The translations under genes were made by a program, and so were the position numbers. 64,000 nt of DNA from Monocercomonoides exilis (lineage: Eukaryota > Preaxostyla > Oxymonadida > Polymastigidae), in assembly GCA_001643675.2 (NCBI GenBank), contig LSRY02000023.1, forward strand, positions 161,001-225,000, in the 5' to 3' direction. The first letter of the stretch is position 1; each line of letters opens with the position of its first letter. The notes under the pieces were generated by a model, which did not search any database, was not told where the DNA came from, and was given only the letters and a program-made list of their open reading frames with translations. Shown here piece by piece: positions 23,617-35,866 of this stretch.

Positions 23617-24862
23617 TCAGTCATCATCCTCATCATCGCTATCATGCTCAACAATCTATAAAATTATAATTTAAGTCCCAAATAATACATAATCAGAAAA
23701 AGAAAAAACACAATAATAATTAATCAATCAAAGAAATAGTTAATAAGAGACAAACAATTCCTGTAAAAGCCTTTGATTTTCTTTGAAAAGCAGAGCCATC
23801 CAAAGAACGTGAATTGGAAATAGAAGATACTTTTTTTGGTGCTGCAGATGATATTTGAGATGTTGACATGTGAGATGATGATTGAGCTTGTTGATTCATT
23901 GCAGAAGAAGAACTTGACGTGCTGTTAATAACAGAAGTTGAAGGAGATTCACTGTTCAGAGAGATGGCAGAAGGCGATTGGGGTGAGGGCGAAGAAGAAG
24001 AAGAAGAAGAAGAAGAAGAAGGCGTGGTTGATGATGAAGTGCTATCATTAGAATTAATAGGTCGCGTGACAAGATGATGTACTGGCTGAGTTTTTGATTG
24101 ATCGGGATGTTGAGCTTTGTAAGCCTTATAAATGTCAGATGGAGTTCGGATTTGAGTTGATAAAAGAGATGGTTTGCTGTCTTCTTCCTTTTCATCATCA
24201 TCTGATGTTGATTCTTCTGATATATCGCCTCCGTCAAGCTCTTCTCGCTCCAATTTTTCCAAATGATCCGCATATTCCATCAACTCTTCCCAATCTTTTT
24301 CTTCTTGTTCTTTTTCTTCATTTGTTTTAATTTTCGGCTTTGTTGATTCTGTTATCGGAAATGATTCTTCCTCTTCTTTTTCAATTATCTGAAAAGGTTT
24401 TTCCTCAAATCCAGTCTTCTCAGCTTCAGCAAAGGGAGCAAGTGCTTCTCTTAGTTCGCTAGTCGTATATTTTATTTTTTCCTTTAAAATATTGAGAACA
24501 TCTCTCTCATTTTCTAGTAATTCTTCATTTCTTTCTATTCTTCTTTTTACAATTTCAATTGCATCACAAGCAGTTTTTTTTAAATATATACCAGAGCCAA
24601 TGTACACAAAAAGTTCGTTTGTGTGAATAAGTTTTCCTGAAGCAAAAGCTTTACTCCCAATTGGAATCATTGCTGATTTTGTTTGGCAATGTTTCATATC
24701 TTCAAGAATATTCACAAGCTCTTGACATTCACTTTTTGTATCTTCAAGTTCTTTTATTCGTTGGGACGATATTAAAACCCTTTTTGTCAAAGAATCAAGC
24801 AATTGATTCATCAACAAAAAATTCAAATTGTTTATTCTGGGAGGAAAGAAAAATTTTTGCAT
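23617..24862 (-). CDS. URI1: URI1-like unconventional prefoldin
   Basis: Exons 23756-24862 and 23617-23655 encode 381 aa. A prefoldin-alpha-type domain (residues ~20-140) has the family sequence IPIGSKAFASGKLIHTNELFVYIGSG flanked by two coiled coils. The centre is acidic (EKEEEESF, EKDWEELMEYADHLEKLEREELDGGD), followed by a poly-Ser segment and the C-terminal box FQRKSKAFTGI ending in an acidic tail. This order matches URI1, which with RPB5 and the R2TP/prefoldin-like complex helps assemble RNA polymerases. The upstream Met at 24862 is taken as start; Met 18 (near 24811) is equally plausible and would remove a hydrophobic leader. The last exon is only 12 codons and rests on phase and acidic-tail fit. 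Confidence 0.82.
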
Positions 24863-25030
24863 ATACCAATTTCATGACCGAGAACAAATATCAAAATATT
24901 GTTCCAATGACAATTTCCAAAATGCAAACAAAGGAAAAACTATTGGATATATAATTAATTAAAGTTAAATTCTCTAATTTTTGTCTAAAAAGTGAGTTTA
25001 CAGTTTTAAAACCTAAGAAACAACACATAA
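24863..25030. promoter_or_regulatory. Divergent spacer, URI1 / ARM-like
   Basis: A 168-bp spacer between two start codons; candidate bidirectional promoter. Confidence 0.4.
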
Positions 25031-28000
25031 ATGTCTACAAAAGAAGAAAGTTCAGATGATGATGAGGAATCACAACCAATTGAAGAACATGAATACGTAT
25101 TGCTTTTGATATTTGATTTTTCTTTAATATGATGGTTTTATACTACAGTATCAGCTATTTCCCACATATATAAATCAGCTTAAAGAAGGAAATGATTTAC
25201 TTATCAGAGGAGCTGCTGTTAGTTTGATTGCAATAATTCAGGCTGGTATGATGTTTTTTTAACTAAACATTTTTTCAACACTTAACATGTTCCAATTTAA
25301 AAATCATATACAGAGCATAGATTTCTTCCTCTTTTAATTGAAAGTGATATTTTAAAGTTAATTACAGATATTTTACAAACTGATTTAAAAGTGGAAACAA
25401 AGGTATTGAATTTTTGAAGATAACCACAAATTAAAAAAAACTTTAAATTTAAAATGATCAATAAGCTGTGCTTAAAAGCACTGCTAATGCATTTAGAGTG
25501 TTTTAGTCATCAAGTTCTTGATGATGATAAGACATTTTACGCCTCAGCACTGTCGTCGTGCTCTCAAATGATGGAGGTATGAGAATATTTAATTAATTAA
25601 AGCTTGAGATTATTTTTTGACACGTTGCTTCTTATGAAAGTCTCCAAGTGCGGAATTTGCAGAAAAGTCAAAGAATTGTGTGAACAATTTACTGAAAACA
25701 CTTATTTCCTCAGATGTTTCACTCGCTCCGAGCGACGAAACGCCTTTCCACAACAAGCTGAGCGACATAGTTGTGGAAAGCGGGCTTATCATCCGTCTGC
25801 GCCGCCTTCTGTTCCGCTCGATGCGAGCCAGCAAAGCAGAACAGGCGCCGCTTCCTCTGATTGAGCTCTTGGGGATGGTGATGCTGCTGATACGCGGAGA
25901 CATCGATCCTTCGGCGCTGGCGCCGCTGCGCGACCCGCTCAAGGAAATCGAAGAGAAAAGCACAGACTTGGTTGCCCAACCGTATGCGCTCTTCATGCGG
26001 AGGCAGTACCCGGCCCTGAATTCTGACTTGCAGATGGCGGAGCCCACCGCCCCACCGTTTGGCTATTACTCGCAATCAGCTTCTTTTGCAGCACCGCAAT
26101 CACTTCCTCCTTCGTCATCGTCATCTCCATCTCCCTCTCCATCTTCGTCGTCATTGTCTCAACCTCCTCTTCCACAGCTGCAGCACCACAGAGCTGCTTT
26201 AACTTCTCATGCTTCTTCTTCCCCTTCTTCCTCTTCCTCCTCCTCCTCTTCTTCTTCCTCTTCTCTTCCACCACCGCCGTTGTATGCACAGCCGATGAAT
26301 GCGCAGTATGAGCGCTCTCAGAAAAACGAGTCTCAAAGTCGATATCCTCACTCAGCTTCTGACAGAAAGCGGTTCAAACAATCTTTTGCACAAGAACAGG
26401 CAAAGATTGCATCGCCATTCGCTTCTCGACAGTCTGCCGAACAAGCAAATTCTTCTTCCTCTGCTTCTTCTACATCTTCTGCTTCTTCTTCGACTTCTTC
26501 TGCAATGTTGGCAGGACAGACGCCGTTTGTGATGTTTGACAAGAACACCCAAAAGAAGCAGAAGCAGCTGCAGAAAAGACAGCAGCACAAGAGAAAAGCG
26601 CAAAAGGGGGCGAAAGAAGCGAAAACTGGAAAGGAGCAGAAGGCAGAGAAGGATGTTGACAATTTCAGTAACATCAACGATGACTTGTTCGCATTCAACG
26701 AGGCAGACACCACTTCACATACTGGTCGCAATGCTTCTTCGGCGTTTCCTTCATCTTCGTCTTCTTCATCTTCATCTTCTTCTCTTTCAGCTTCTGTTTC
26801 TCCTCCTCTGTCATCCTCTTCCTCCTCCTCCTCTTCTTCCTCTTCTTCCTCCAAAACTCCCTTCTCTTCATCCTCTTTGGACTCTGCATATCGTTCCATT
26901 GCCCGTTCCCTCCGCTTTGTGAAGCCGCCGCGCGAGCAGATTGAGTCTTTTACTGGTCTCCACTGCTTCGAAGTGATCAGCGCCTTCTCAAAGACAGCAG
27001 AAGAGTTCGATGAGGAAGATGAGGAAGAAGAAAGAGAAAGAGAAAGAGAAATAGAAGAAGAAGGAAACAGCACTATAAACAGCATCACAAACAGCCACAA
27101 ATTGAGTTCTGATGCAACTAACCAGAAAGCCAAGCAGCTGACTCTGCCATATTCGTTTGCTGAGCTGCATCTTTCGCTGAAGGCGCTCAGCAACAGTCTG
27201 TCGCAGGCGCCGCTGAGAGTGAGGCGCTCGCTGTTTTCTAACCAGTTCATCACACACTTGGCACGGGTCATTGGAATACTCAATGCGAAGCTGGAGATGC
27301 TGATGGGTGCTGCCAAAGGGAAGGAGGAAGGAGGAAAGAGAGAAGGGAAGGAAGAGAGAAAAGAAGAAGAAGAAGAGAATAGAGAAGAAAGAGGAGAAGG
27401 AAGAAGAGAAGGAAGAGAAGAAAGTGAAGATTCGAAAGAGCAACGGAAGGCGACAGTAGCTGACATTGTGATGGCAGTGGAGATTGTGGCGAATGCTGTG
27501 AAGGAGGACGAGACAGAGACGAGCTGGGAAGAAGCGATCAAGTCTGAGTGCATCCGCTACGTGGCGTCTGCTGTGCGGAAGCTCGATTTCTCCCCTCAGC
27601 TCGCCCATTTGGCGCTGAAGCTGTGTGCCAAAGCGATCCGCCTGGCGACGTCCTTCCACAGCCAGCCAGAGCATGTGAGTCTGCTGGCACAGAGCGGGGC
27701 AGTGGAGATGCTGGTGACGATGATCGATGAACAGCACGTGAAGATGCTCAACTACTCCAAACAGACTGCTGCTGTGTGCGCACTGCAGATGATCCTCACA
27801 GGAGTAGCGAGATATGAGCCACAGCATCTGCCCCACCCGTTCTTCAGCCAAGTTGTAGCACTGAAGGGCGATCAGAGCTTTGCCACGTTCTTCAACATGC
27901 CAGCGGCGACTGTCAGAGACAAGATAAATGCGTCGAATGCGCTGGCGCTGCTGTACCGGAACAAGGAGATTCCGTGGGAATTCCTGCCGATCTTTGCAGA

Positions 28001-28512
28001 GGTGAAGAAGATGGCGAAGGCGTCGACGAATGCAGACTACACGAAGGACCACCTCTTCACGCTGAGGTATCTGGCGCTGAACAGCGGGAACCACGCGTTT
28101 ATTCTGGAAGACCACTTCTTGGAATTCATCGTGACGAAGCTGGACTATGAAGTAGACTCTAAGTTTGGTTACTTAATATTAACTTTTATTTATTTATTTA
28201 TTTATTTATTTATTAATCTTATTGATTCCTTAATGTACTTTTTTCCACATATATATTTCACATATATTGTATTATTTAACAATCTAATATCTTCTTATCT
28301 CCCCTCCCCTCAGAGACACGAATGTGTATGTTGCAGAGGCCGTTCTGAAGATCATGCGCTTTCTGTGCGACAAAGGCGCGGCAGAGACGAAGCAGCAGGT
28401 GAAGGCGGTGCTCACCGAGGCGCTTCTCAACACACTCTCACATGGAGAGAGCAAAGTGCTGTCGCGCGACTCGAATGCGCTGTGGTCGATGCTGTATGCC
28501 CGACAGAAATAA
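25031..28512 (+). CDS. ARM/HEAT-repeat-like protein with Ser-rich insert
   Basis: Exons 25031-25096, 25149-25245, 25314-25402, 25466-25576, 25668-28162 and 28314-28512 give about 1018 aa. After an acidic start (MSTKEESSDDDEES), helical pairs typical of armadillo/HEAT folds run through residues ~30-190 (LIRGAAVSLIAIIQA, RFLPLLIESDILKLI, LCLKALLMHL, LIELLGMVMLLI) and again through the C-terminal ~400 residues (LKLCAKAIRLA, SGAVEMLVTMI, TAAVCALQMIL, INASNALALLY). The centre is poly-Ser, Lys/Gln and Glu/Arg low-complexity sequence. The acceptor at 25668 is the only one that keeps frame. I do not recognise the protein beyond the fold class. Confidence 0.7.
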
Positions 28513-29045
28513 AAGAGAAGATAAGGAGAAGAGAAGGAGAAGAGAAGGAGAAGGAGAGAATGAAGAAGAGAGGAAGAAGAGGGGAAGAAGAGAGAAGACG
28601 AAGAGGAAGAAAGATGAGGAGGAGGGGTGAATGCAGCATATAGAATGGCACACTCTGTTTATATTATAAGTTGTATTTGATACTCTCAATTATTATTCTT
28701 TATTCTGATCTACCCTACTCTTGTTATTTCAGTCTTACTCTATTTTTTTAAAATCGAAAGTGCTTTGATGCTCACTTCATATTGCCATCATCTCATTCGA
28801 TTTGCTATTTATTTTTTTTTTCCCTTCGACTTTTTGAAACCCTGAAGTTGTTGTTGCCTCTCATTTGAGAGAGATCAAGTCTTCGTTCGAAAAGAACAAA
28901 ACAATATGCTTATTTATATCTATGTGAAATGGATGAAATGCTGTGAGTGAAATGCTGCAGGAAATGAGAAGTGAAATTGAACATATGGCTATAAAAGAGA
29001 AATGAATAAATATTGAAATGATGAAGTGGTAATAGAAATACAGTT
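28513..29045. other. Convergent intergenic region
   Basis: Begins with purine-rich GAGAAG repeats that serve as 3' flank of the ARM-like gene, then AT-rich sequence. No gene is seen. Confidence 0.6.
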
Positions 29046-32000
29046 TCAAGTGCTTATCTCTTTCTCTTTCTGCTTGATGTTATCTTTATCTATTCTCTTC
29101 ACTGCAATCCTAACCCGCAGCGGCTTTGTTGTTGGATGAGGAGAAGTCCCAGTGACATCCTTTATCTTTTTGAGCGAAGAGAACAAAGGAGACGAAGGAA
29201 GTACTTTCAATTCACATTCTTGTTTCGATTGCTTCATTTGCTTTGACTGCTGTGTTGGGGATGGAGCTGTTGGCAACTGTACTTTCTCATTTTGTAACTG
29301 CTGTTGCAGAACAGGCTTTTCAGGGTTAATTGAAGTTTTCTTTGGAGTGTTTACTTTTGATCGAGGCGAAGCAAGACGCTTGGACTCAGTTTTCATTCTT
29401 TTCTTTCCAGCAATAAGCGTTTTCTGAAATCTCTTGAAAAGTTTATCATCTCTCGTTGCTTTATATTCTTCGTCATCTTCTTCTTCGTCATCTTCATCAT
29501 CGTCATCGTCATCACTAAAATCATCATCTGACTCATCACGCTTTTTCTTTTTCTTTGCTGCAGTTTTCTTCTTCGAAGGCTCTTCATAATCAGACCCTGA
29601 ATCTGAAACAGGTTCAGCATATTCTGATTCCTCATTTAGATCACTTTCGTCCATCAGCGCCAAATCTGGATCAACAAACTCCTCCTCCTCCTCTTCTCTC
29701 TCTTCCTTTGGTACACTTTTTTGTGGTCTTTTGATCTTCAGCTTGATGATTGTTGAGCGCGGTGTTGGTGTTTGTGACTGAGAAGGAGACAAAGAACGAT
29801 CAGAACTTGATCTTTGTTTGGCTGATTGTTTTGAAGAAGACTTAGCTTTTGCTCCTTTTGTTGGCACAGGAGATTCTGTTTGTGAAGGAGACGGAGACAG
29901 AGAAGGTGATGGAGATGGAGAGAGCGAAGATCGTTTAGCTCTTTTTGGCTTCTCTTTCTTTGGTTTTGATTCGATGTACTCTTCGTTTTCATTGGCCTCA
30001 CACATTTTCAAGAACTCTCTATCGCTCATAACATCTGCATAGCGAACAGCCTTTCTTCTTCTAAGTTCGTGTCCCAGGAATGTGTTCTCATCCTGCTCAA
30101 ATGGATTGCCATACGAAGACGACAAAGCAATGCCATCTCGTATGTACTCTTGTGGCTGTTCAGCAGGCAACTGAAGGAGTGGCTGAAGCCAGTCAGGCAC
30201 TTGTGATGTCTTGACATATAGCCGAGATGGAAGCTTAGATGAATTTCCAGAAGAAGACGAGGAAGAAGGCGAAGTGCTTGTAGTCTGCAAAGAACTTCCC
30301 TTTGAAGCGTCTGAAACAGCAGCTGAACTCAACGATGCAGTTGAAGTGGATGGTGTGATTGAAGTTGTGGTTGATGTTGATGACGAAATTGATGATGCTT
30401 TCATTGACGGAGATTGTCCTGCAACAGAATCTGTTTCTGTTTTATTCTGCATCTTTTCTTCCAAGCACTTCTTTTCCCATTCTGCATATCTTTCTTCATC
30501 CATTTTTGCAAACAGCTCCAGTTCTTCATCCGAGCGTGCAATCATCTTATTGATTTCTGCATCTGAAGGAATGTTAAACCTTTGCATTCTTTCTTCCTCG
30601 TCTTCTTCATCGTCATCGTTCTCGTCATTTGAATGTTCCGTTTGCTTTTTCTCAGAATCATTCGAAGCCTTTTGTGCTTCCTCGCTCTTTTCTTTCCGCA
30701 TAGCTGTCTTTTCATACAAAATCTCAAGCATCGCTTTCTTTCTCTCTTCCGCTGTGTCTGTTGTGTTAAATTTCCCTGCCTGAATAACTTGCCGATCAAC
30801 ATCCAGTTTGTACTGAGCTCTTTCATAAATACGCGCCTCAATTGGCGCAATTGACAGGAGCTTAAGCACAACGACTTCTGCCTGCTGCCCAATACGATGT
30901 GCTCTGTCCTGTGCCTGAAGATCCATAAATGGATTCCAGTCTGAATCAAAAAGGATTACAGTGTCTGCTGCTTGCAGGTTGAGACCCTGCCCACCAGCTC
31001 TTGTAGACAGAAGAAAGATGAAGATAGAAGGATCTGAGTTGAACTGGTTGAGGAGGAGTTCTCTATCCTTTGAGTGTCCATCAAGACGGATGTGGGAAAA
31101 TCCACGCATCGAAAAGAACGATTGCAGAATGTCCATCACATGCGTCATCTGAGAGAAAATGAGGCATCTGTGGTTGCTTGCCTTGAACTTCGGGAGAATA
31201 CGATCCAATAGTTCGAATTTTCCAGAAGATCTCCATATGGAGTCATCAACAGGAGCGCCAGTCAGAAATAGATAAGGATGATTGCACACTTTCCTCAGCT
31301 GCATAATAGTGTTCGATAGGCCTCTCTTCGCAACATGCCCTGATGTCGCAGATATCTCCACTGCTCCTTCACGTTGGGTTCTTTCGTACAATCGGCGCTG
31401 TATCAAAGATAAGTCGCATTTCACAACTCTTTCAAGTTTTGGAGGAAGCTCCTTTTCGACTTCTCGTTTTAATCGTCTCAACAGAAACGGTCGCAGCACC
31501 TGATGCAGCCTGTTAACCACCAAAAGACGCTCTTCTTCTGTTACATCCATCTTTTCGCCTGGAGCCGAGTCAAATGGTGCTGAGAACCACTGCTCAAAGG
31601 ACTCAACTGAATTGAAGATAGTCGGAAGCAGAAAGTTTAGCAGAGACCAAAGCTCAGGCAGGTTGTTCTGAAGAGGTGTTCCAGTCAAAATCAGTCTGTG
31701 CTTTGACTTGAAAGAGCCAAGGGATTGAACAAACTTGCAGCGAGAGTTTTTCATTCTGTGACCTTCATCGACAACAATGTAGTTCCACTTGATTCGCATC
31801 AGTCTTGTTCGATCGCTCATGACGTACTCATAAGTTGTGAGGCAGACATCGAATCGTGTGCCCTTCAGCGCTGACTGCCAGGCATACTGCCTGATCTCCT
31901 TTGGCCCCTTATATGTGATCACTCTGATGCATGGCGCCCACTGTTCAAATTCTCTTTCCCAGTTTGAGATTGTTGATAAAGGCGCAATGATAAGAAACGG

Positions 32001-33335
32001 TCCTCTATTTCCCTTTGATTCGATCAAATAGCACAAAAGAGAAATCGTCTGTATTGTCTTGCCCAACCCCATTTCATCAGCAAGAATTCCATTCAGGTTA
32101 TTGTTGTAAAGTGACACAAGCCATTGAAGGCCTTTCATCTGATACTCTTTTAACACACCTCCTCGAAGAATTTTTGGCTGTGTCAGCACAGATTCATTGA
32201 CTGTGTGTGCAATTGTGTAATAAAAATCCCGCGACTCAAGCAGATGCCTTGCTGTTGAACTCAAATTACTAGAAGAAAGCTCCGGCTGTTGTTCTTCCGC
32301 TTCAATTGGGACGTCTTCAAATCCCATTAACTTTTTCTCTCTTTCTTCCATTTCTTCCTGTGATAGCCCTTCAAATGGAATAAATTCCACTTCTTTTCTT
32401 TCTTTCTTTGCTTCCTTTCTTGTTTCATCTTTATGCTCCATAACTCGAACGCAAACTTGATCAAGAAATTTTTCGGTCTCGCTCAAAATATGCATCAATC
32501 TCGAATTCTTGCTTTCTTGAACATATTCAATGTATTTTTCCATATCATTTTCTTTCAATGCTTTTAGCCTATTTTTCTCTTTCTTTTCTTGTTGAGCACT
32601 TCGTAATTGCTCCTGCTTCTGGAAATGAGTTGAAAGAGAAAATATTAATTTGGCCTGCATCTGCTTTTCTTTATCCCTTTGAATAAATATGTCTCGTATT
32701 TCTTTCGTTGCAGAACGTATGTAAGATCCAAATGCAAGTCTATCCACATCTCGCGGAATTGATCTTTGAATAGATTTGGTTGCGGTTGAAATGTTTTCTC
32801 CATACTTTGCGTTGAAGCGCATTGTGGTTCTTTCTATTCGATCAAGGATTGCTGTTTTCAGCAATTTTTGTGTTCCTTTCAACAAATCTTGACTCTGCAA
32901 TTTTTTAGGAAAGCCATTTTGGAACATTTGCTCACTTGAATATATTGACGCTAATGGAACGGAACGCACAAAAGCAGTAAGATCATTTTTCACAATTTTT
33001 GGAGTTGGAAGAGTTCCGTTCATCCATGCATTTTGAGAACCAAATGAATTTGCAATAAGTTCATGTGAAGGTGGAATTTTTGCATTTTGAAGTTGTAACA
33101 AAGTTTGCTCTGCATGCATTTGTTGATTGCATGGTAATTTTCCAGACCCAAACCTTCTGTCGCATTTGAAATTTGCAGCTATTGCAGAACTTGCAATCAT
33201 TTCTAAAGATGATACTGTAGATGCATCAAATCTCTCTTTATGTGCATTAATATACGACAAATCAGAAAAAATGGCTTTCAACACTTCAGGGTCACGGGTC
33301 CAAGGAGGGGCCTGGAAAGAATTTTGATTTTGCAT
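29046..33335 (-). CDS. Brahma/SNF2-type chromatin-remodelling ATPase
   Basis: Intronless, 1429 aa. An HSA/post-HSA region (RLKALKENDMEKYIEYVQESKNSRLMHIL) binds actin-related proteins in SWI/SNF. The SNF2 ATPase follows with motif I DEMGLGKT, motif II DEGH, the Snf2 motif LTGTPLQN, and the C-lobe arginine finger region AHRIGQ with STRAGGQGLNL. The SnAC segment (QVIQAGKFNTTDTAEERKKAML, then EELELFAKMDEERY) is also present, so it belongs to the Snf2/Sth1/BRM branch. The C-terminal ~350 residues are Ser-rich and acidic/basic low-complexity with KKKKKR patches. No bromodomain can be recognised there, unlike BRG1 or Sth1. It should slide or evict nucleosomes in a SWI/SNF-like complex. Confidence 0.94.
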   Translation of the reverse strand: MQNQNSFQAPPWTRDPEVLKAIFSDLSYINAHKERFDASTVSSLEMIASSAIAANFKCDRRFGSGKLPCNQQMHAEQTLLQLQNAKIPPSHELIANSFGSQNAWMNGTLPTPKIVKNDLTAFVRSVPLASIYSSEQMFQNGFPKKLQSQDLLKGTQKLLKTAILDRIERTTMRFNAKYGENISTATKSIQRSIPRDVDRLAFGSYIRSATKEIRDIFIQRDKEKQMQAKLIFSLSTHFQKQEQLRSAQQEKKEKNRLKALKENDMEKYIEYVQESKNSRLMHILSETEKFLDQVCVRVMEHKDETRKEAKKERKEVEFIPFEGLSQEEMEEREKKLMGFEDVPIEAEEQQPELSSSNLSSTARHLLESRDFYYTIAHTVNESVLTQPKILRGGVLKEYQMKGLQWLVSLYNNNLNGILADEMGLGKTIQTISLLCYLIESKGNRGPFLIIAPLSTISNWEREFEQWAPCIRVITYKGPKEIRQYAWQSALKGTRFDVCLTTYEYVMSDRTRLMRIKWNYIVVDEGHRMKNSRCKFVQSLGSFKSKHRLILTGTPLQNNLPELWSLLNFLLPTIFNSVESFEQWFSAPFDSAPGEKMDVTEEERLLVVNRLHQVLRPFLLRRLKREVEKELPPKLERVVKCDLSLIQRRLYERTQREGAVEISATSGHVAKRGLSNTIMQLRKVCNHPYLFLTGAPVDDSIWRSSGKFELLDRILPKFKASNHRCLIFSQMTHVMDILQSFFSMRGFSHIRLDGHSKDRELLLNQFNSDPSIFIFLLSTRAGGQGLNLQAADTVILFDSDWNPFMDLQAQDRAHRIGQQAEVVVLKLLSIAPIEARIYERAQYKLDVDRQVIQAGKFNTTDTAEERKKAMLEILYEKTAMRKEKSEEAQKASNDSEKKQTEHSNDENDDDEEDEEERMQRFNIPSDAEINKMIARSDEELELFAKMDEERYAEWEKKCLEEKMQNKTETDSVAGQSPSMKASSISSSTSTTTSITPSTSTASLSSAAVSDASKGSSLQTTSTSPSSSSSSGNSSKLPSRLYVKTSQVPDWLQPLLQLPAEQPQEYIRDGIALSSSYGNPFEQDENTFLGHELRRRKAVRYADVMSDREFLKMCEANENEEYIESKPKKEKPKRAKRSSLSPSPSPSLSPSPSQTESPVPTKGAKAKSSSKQSAKQRSSSDRSLSPSQSQTPTPRSTIIKLKIKRPQKSVPKEEREEEEEEFVDPDLALMDESDLNEESEYAEPVSDSGSDYEEPSKKKTAAKKKKKRDESDDDFSDDDDDDEDDEEEDDEEYKATRDDKLFKRFQKTLIAGKKRMKTESKRLASPRSKVNTPKKTSINPEKPVLQQQLQNEKVQLPTAPSPTQQSKQMKQSKQECELKVLPSSPLFSSLKKIKDVTGTSPHPTTKPLRVRIAVKRIDKDNIKQKEKEIST

Positions 33336-33439
33336 CTATTTTTATAATGGTCAAAATATTTTCCTGATTTTAAAAATTTTTAAGGTTCAATTGATTAATT
33401 TTACCATCATAAAAATAATAAAAATTATTTTGTTGAATA
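33336..33439. promoter_or_regulatory. Divergent spacer, SNF2 / BCAS2
   Basis: A 104-bp spacer between start codons; candidate bidirectional promoter. Confidence 0.4.
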
Positions 33440-34319
33440 ATGTCTTTTTATGAGACTTCTGTAGGTTCTTTACCATATATCGATGAAGCTCCAAAAAAAG
33501 AACCTATTAAATCACAGATTGATGCGTTAATAGCCGAGGAATTATCATCAATAAAAAAGAAAGAACCATCTGAGTTATTTTCTCAAACTATCTTTGAAGA
33601 TTTAAAGGTGTGCCTGATAACTTATTTCATTCATGCGTCAGAATATCTTTTTTAAAAGAAATACGACGAGGACATTAAAAATGCTGAGAAAAGAATGGAA
33701 TCAGGCAGCATATGTTCTGAAAGTAATATAGACAACACTGATTTACAAAAATTATCGATTAATGAATTACAGCAAAAGCTTGAAATTACAAATGTGGAAA
33801 TTGAGCATCAACATAACAAGTTTGCTTTGATTTTTTTTCAAATCGTGTTTGCTGAAAAATTGTCTGTTGAAGGCTGATGAATCTCTTCCTATTTTCAAAA
33901 TACGGGAAAAAGAAAATAGAAGTTTCACAGAAATTATATGAAGCAGATATTGAAAAGTTTGCTTTGCAAATTTGCCTTTATTCCAGCAAATATTATTCTA
34001 CCCATTTAATTATAAAAAAAATTTTTTTTTAAAATTTGCAGGAAAGAAGCAGAAGTGAAATCTTTAAATGAAGAAATATCAAGCATACATCGAAACAGAA
34101 AGACAGAGCAACTTGCTACGGGAGAAAAACTTAAAGCGCTTAACGATGAATATTTTGAAACGATAAAGAAAAATTTGGATATTGAAAAAAGTTGTGAAAA
34201 GCTTGAACTTGAGGTATTGTAAAGCTCATTTTTATTCAAAAATTTAATAAATGTGTTTCATTTAGTTGAAGGAGCTTGAAGAAGCTGCTGTTAAACGAGG
34301 CATATCAATCCCTGTTTAA
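33440..34319 (+). CDS. BCAS2: BCAS2/SPF27, Prp19-complex splicing factor
   Basis: Exons 33440-33609, 33658-33819, 33873-33956, 34042-34213 and 34266-34319 encode 213 aa, close to the ~225 aa of human BCAS2. Family landmarks appear in order: SLPYIDEAPKKEPIKSQIDALIAEE at the N-terminus; IEHQHNKLMNLFLFSKYG mid-protein (counterpart of LEHQ..RIENLELMSQHG); and the coiled coil LNEEISSIHRNRKTEQLATGEKL, with the conserved Q-L-x-x-G-x-KL. It is a structural subunit of the Prp19/NTC complex that activates the spliceosome. The first donor is placed at 33610 rather than 33608 because only that keeps frame with exon 2, which adds one Val. Confidence 0.88.
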
Positions 34320-35866
34320 TTTTGAATATCTTCTTCCACAAATAATTCATTTCACATTTCATTTTTTAATGTGTATTTTTTTTCAAATTATTAAAAAGAA
34401 TGAAATTTCAAATTTACTCATTTGCTAGCTTCTTTTTTGATTTATGAGCATGAACTGAGGCAGCTGTGATGAAGAAGCACCAAATCTTTACTCAACAGAA
34501 AATTAGTTTCCACTCCAGCAAAAGAAATAAAGCTGTTTGGGTGCGCATCTGCAATGTTGTTATGAAAGACGGAAATGCTTCACAGAAAACAATAGAATTT
34601 GACGATGTGAACAAGAAACATAATAAAAAAAACGAAGCAAATGCAATGAAAAAAAGAAAGATAATATAAGAACAATGAGGAAAAAGTGAGAAAGAAAGAA
34701 AATGAAAAAGAAATAGAAAAAGCACTTAGAAAGAAGGGTCAAGCATTGTCAGATATTAACTTTGCGATATGAGCTGATTTCCTTCACTCCAGAATCAAAC
34801 CAAAGAGTCAAAGAAACACAGCAATGTTTTAACTTAATTTTTTTAAAGAGAAAATGAAAACAGCAAAAACATTGAAAAAAATAAACAAGAAATGAAAATC
34901 AAAAGCAATACGATACAAGCAGTTATTCATTCTGTATAAATGAGAGATTACAGAAAGGATAAGAAAAGACAGAAACATCAAAGTGAAGAAAATAAAAATA
35001 AATAAATAAAGAAAGAAAGAAAAAAAGAAAAGAAAAGAAAGTACAAAATGAAATAACAGAGCACATTTTATAACGCAATTGTCGCACATTTGGATAGGCG
35101 AACACTCCATTGGACACATCATTCCATCTTTAATGACACAAATGATGATGAATAAAGATTGAAACACTGCATTAACAACAAGGAATAAAAGACAGCAAAT
35201 AAATTGTTGTTTGCACATTGACAATTTTGAAAGGCAGCTGAAAAAATGTCTATAAAATTTGCTGTCTAAAAAAAAAAGGTATCGAAACGTGAGCTGATAT
35301 GAAGACAGTTGTAAAATAGTGAAGCAATTCAAAGAAAAAGATAAAGTTAAAAAAAAAAGAATGGATGGGAAAGAAAGTACGTAGGATAAGAAGAGGGAAA
35401 AGAAGAATCAGAGTTAAAGTTCATTATAATGTCAAGAAGAAAAGATAACGTGAAAAGAGAGAGAGAGAAAGAGAAAGAGAAAGAACCAAAACCAAATCAA
35501 TTTATGCAAAGTAAACTCAACAAAATATACAACCAATCGTTTTATTGAAACCAAAATAATACAAAAACAAGAAGAGAAACTGCTGACGTGTCCAATGAAA
35601 TGCTACAACTTATCGTTTAAAACGTAATTTTGTCTCATTCTTCATTCAATCTTGCCTTTCTTCCTTTTGTCTGATTGCAATCTGAATGTTTTCGTCTGCC
35701 CTCCTTTTGGCCTATCCACTTTTCATTCGCTCTTCACAGCATCGTCCTTTGCTCCCTCACAAATATGACTCTCTCTTCATTCCTCTGCCCTTCTTCTTCA
35801 TTCCTCCATCGCGCTAAATGTTGCCCATGCAACACTTCACGTCTTCTTCATAATTTTCTTCATCGC
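34320..35866. other. 1.5-kb intergenic region
   Basis: AT-rich, A-rich on the plus strand to ~35600, then pyrimidine-rich up to the Arf-like gene stop. Small frames (34466-34669 plus; 34829-35332 minus) lack ATG starts or show only composition-driven Phe/Leu or Lys content. No gene is supported. Confidence 0.55.

Noticed and set aside
34829-35332. Minus-strand 167-codon Phe/Leu-rich frame that looks membrane-spanning
   Set aside because: It opens with TTG, is driven by AAA/GAA-rich DNA read backwards and has no family motif.
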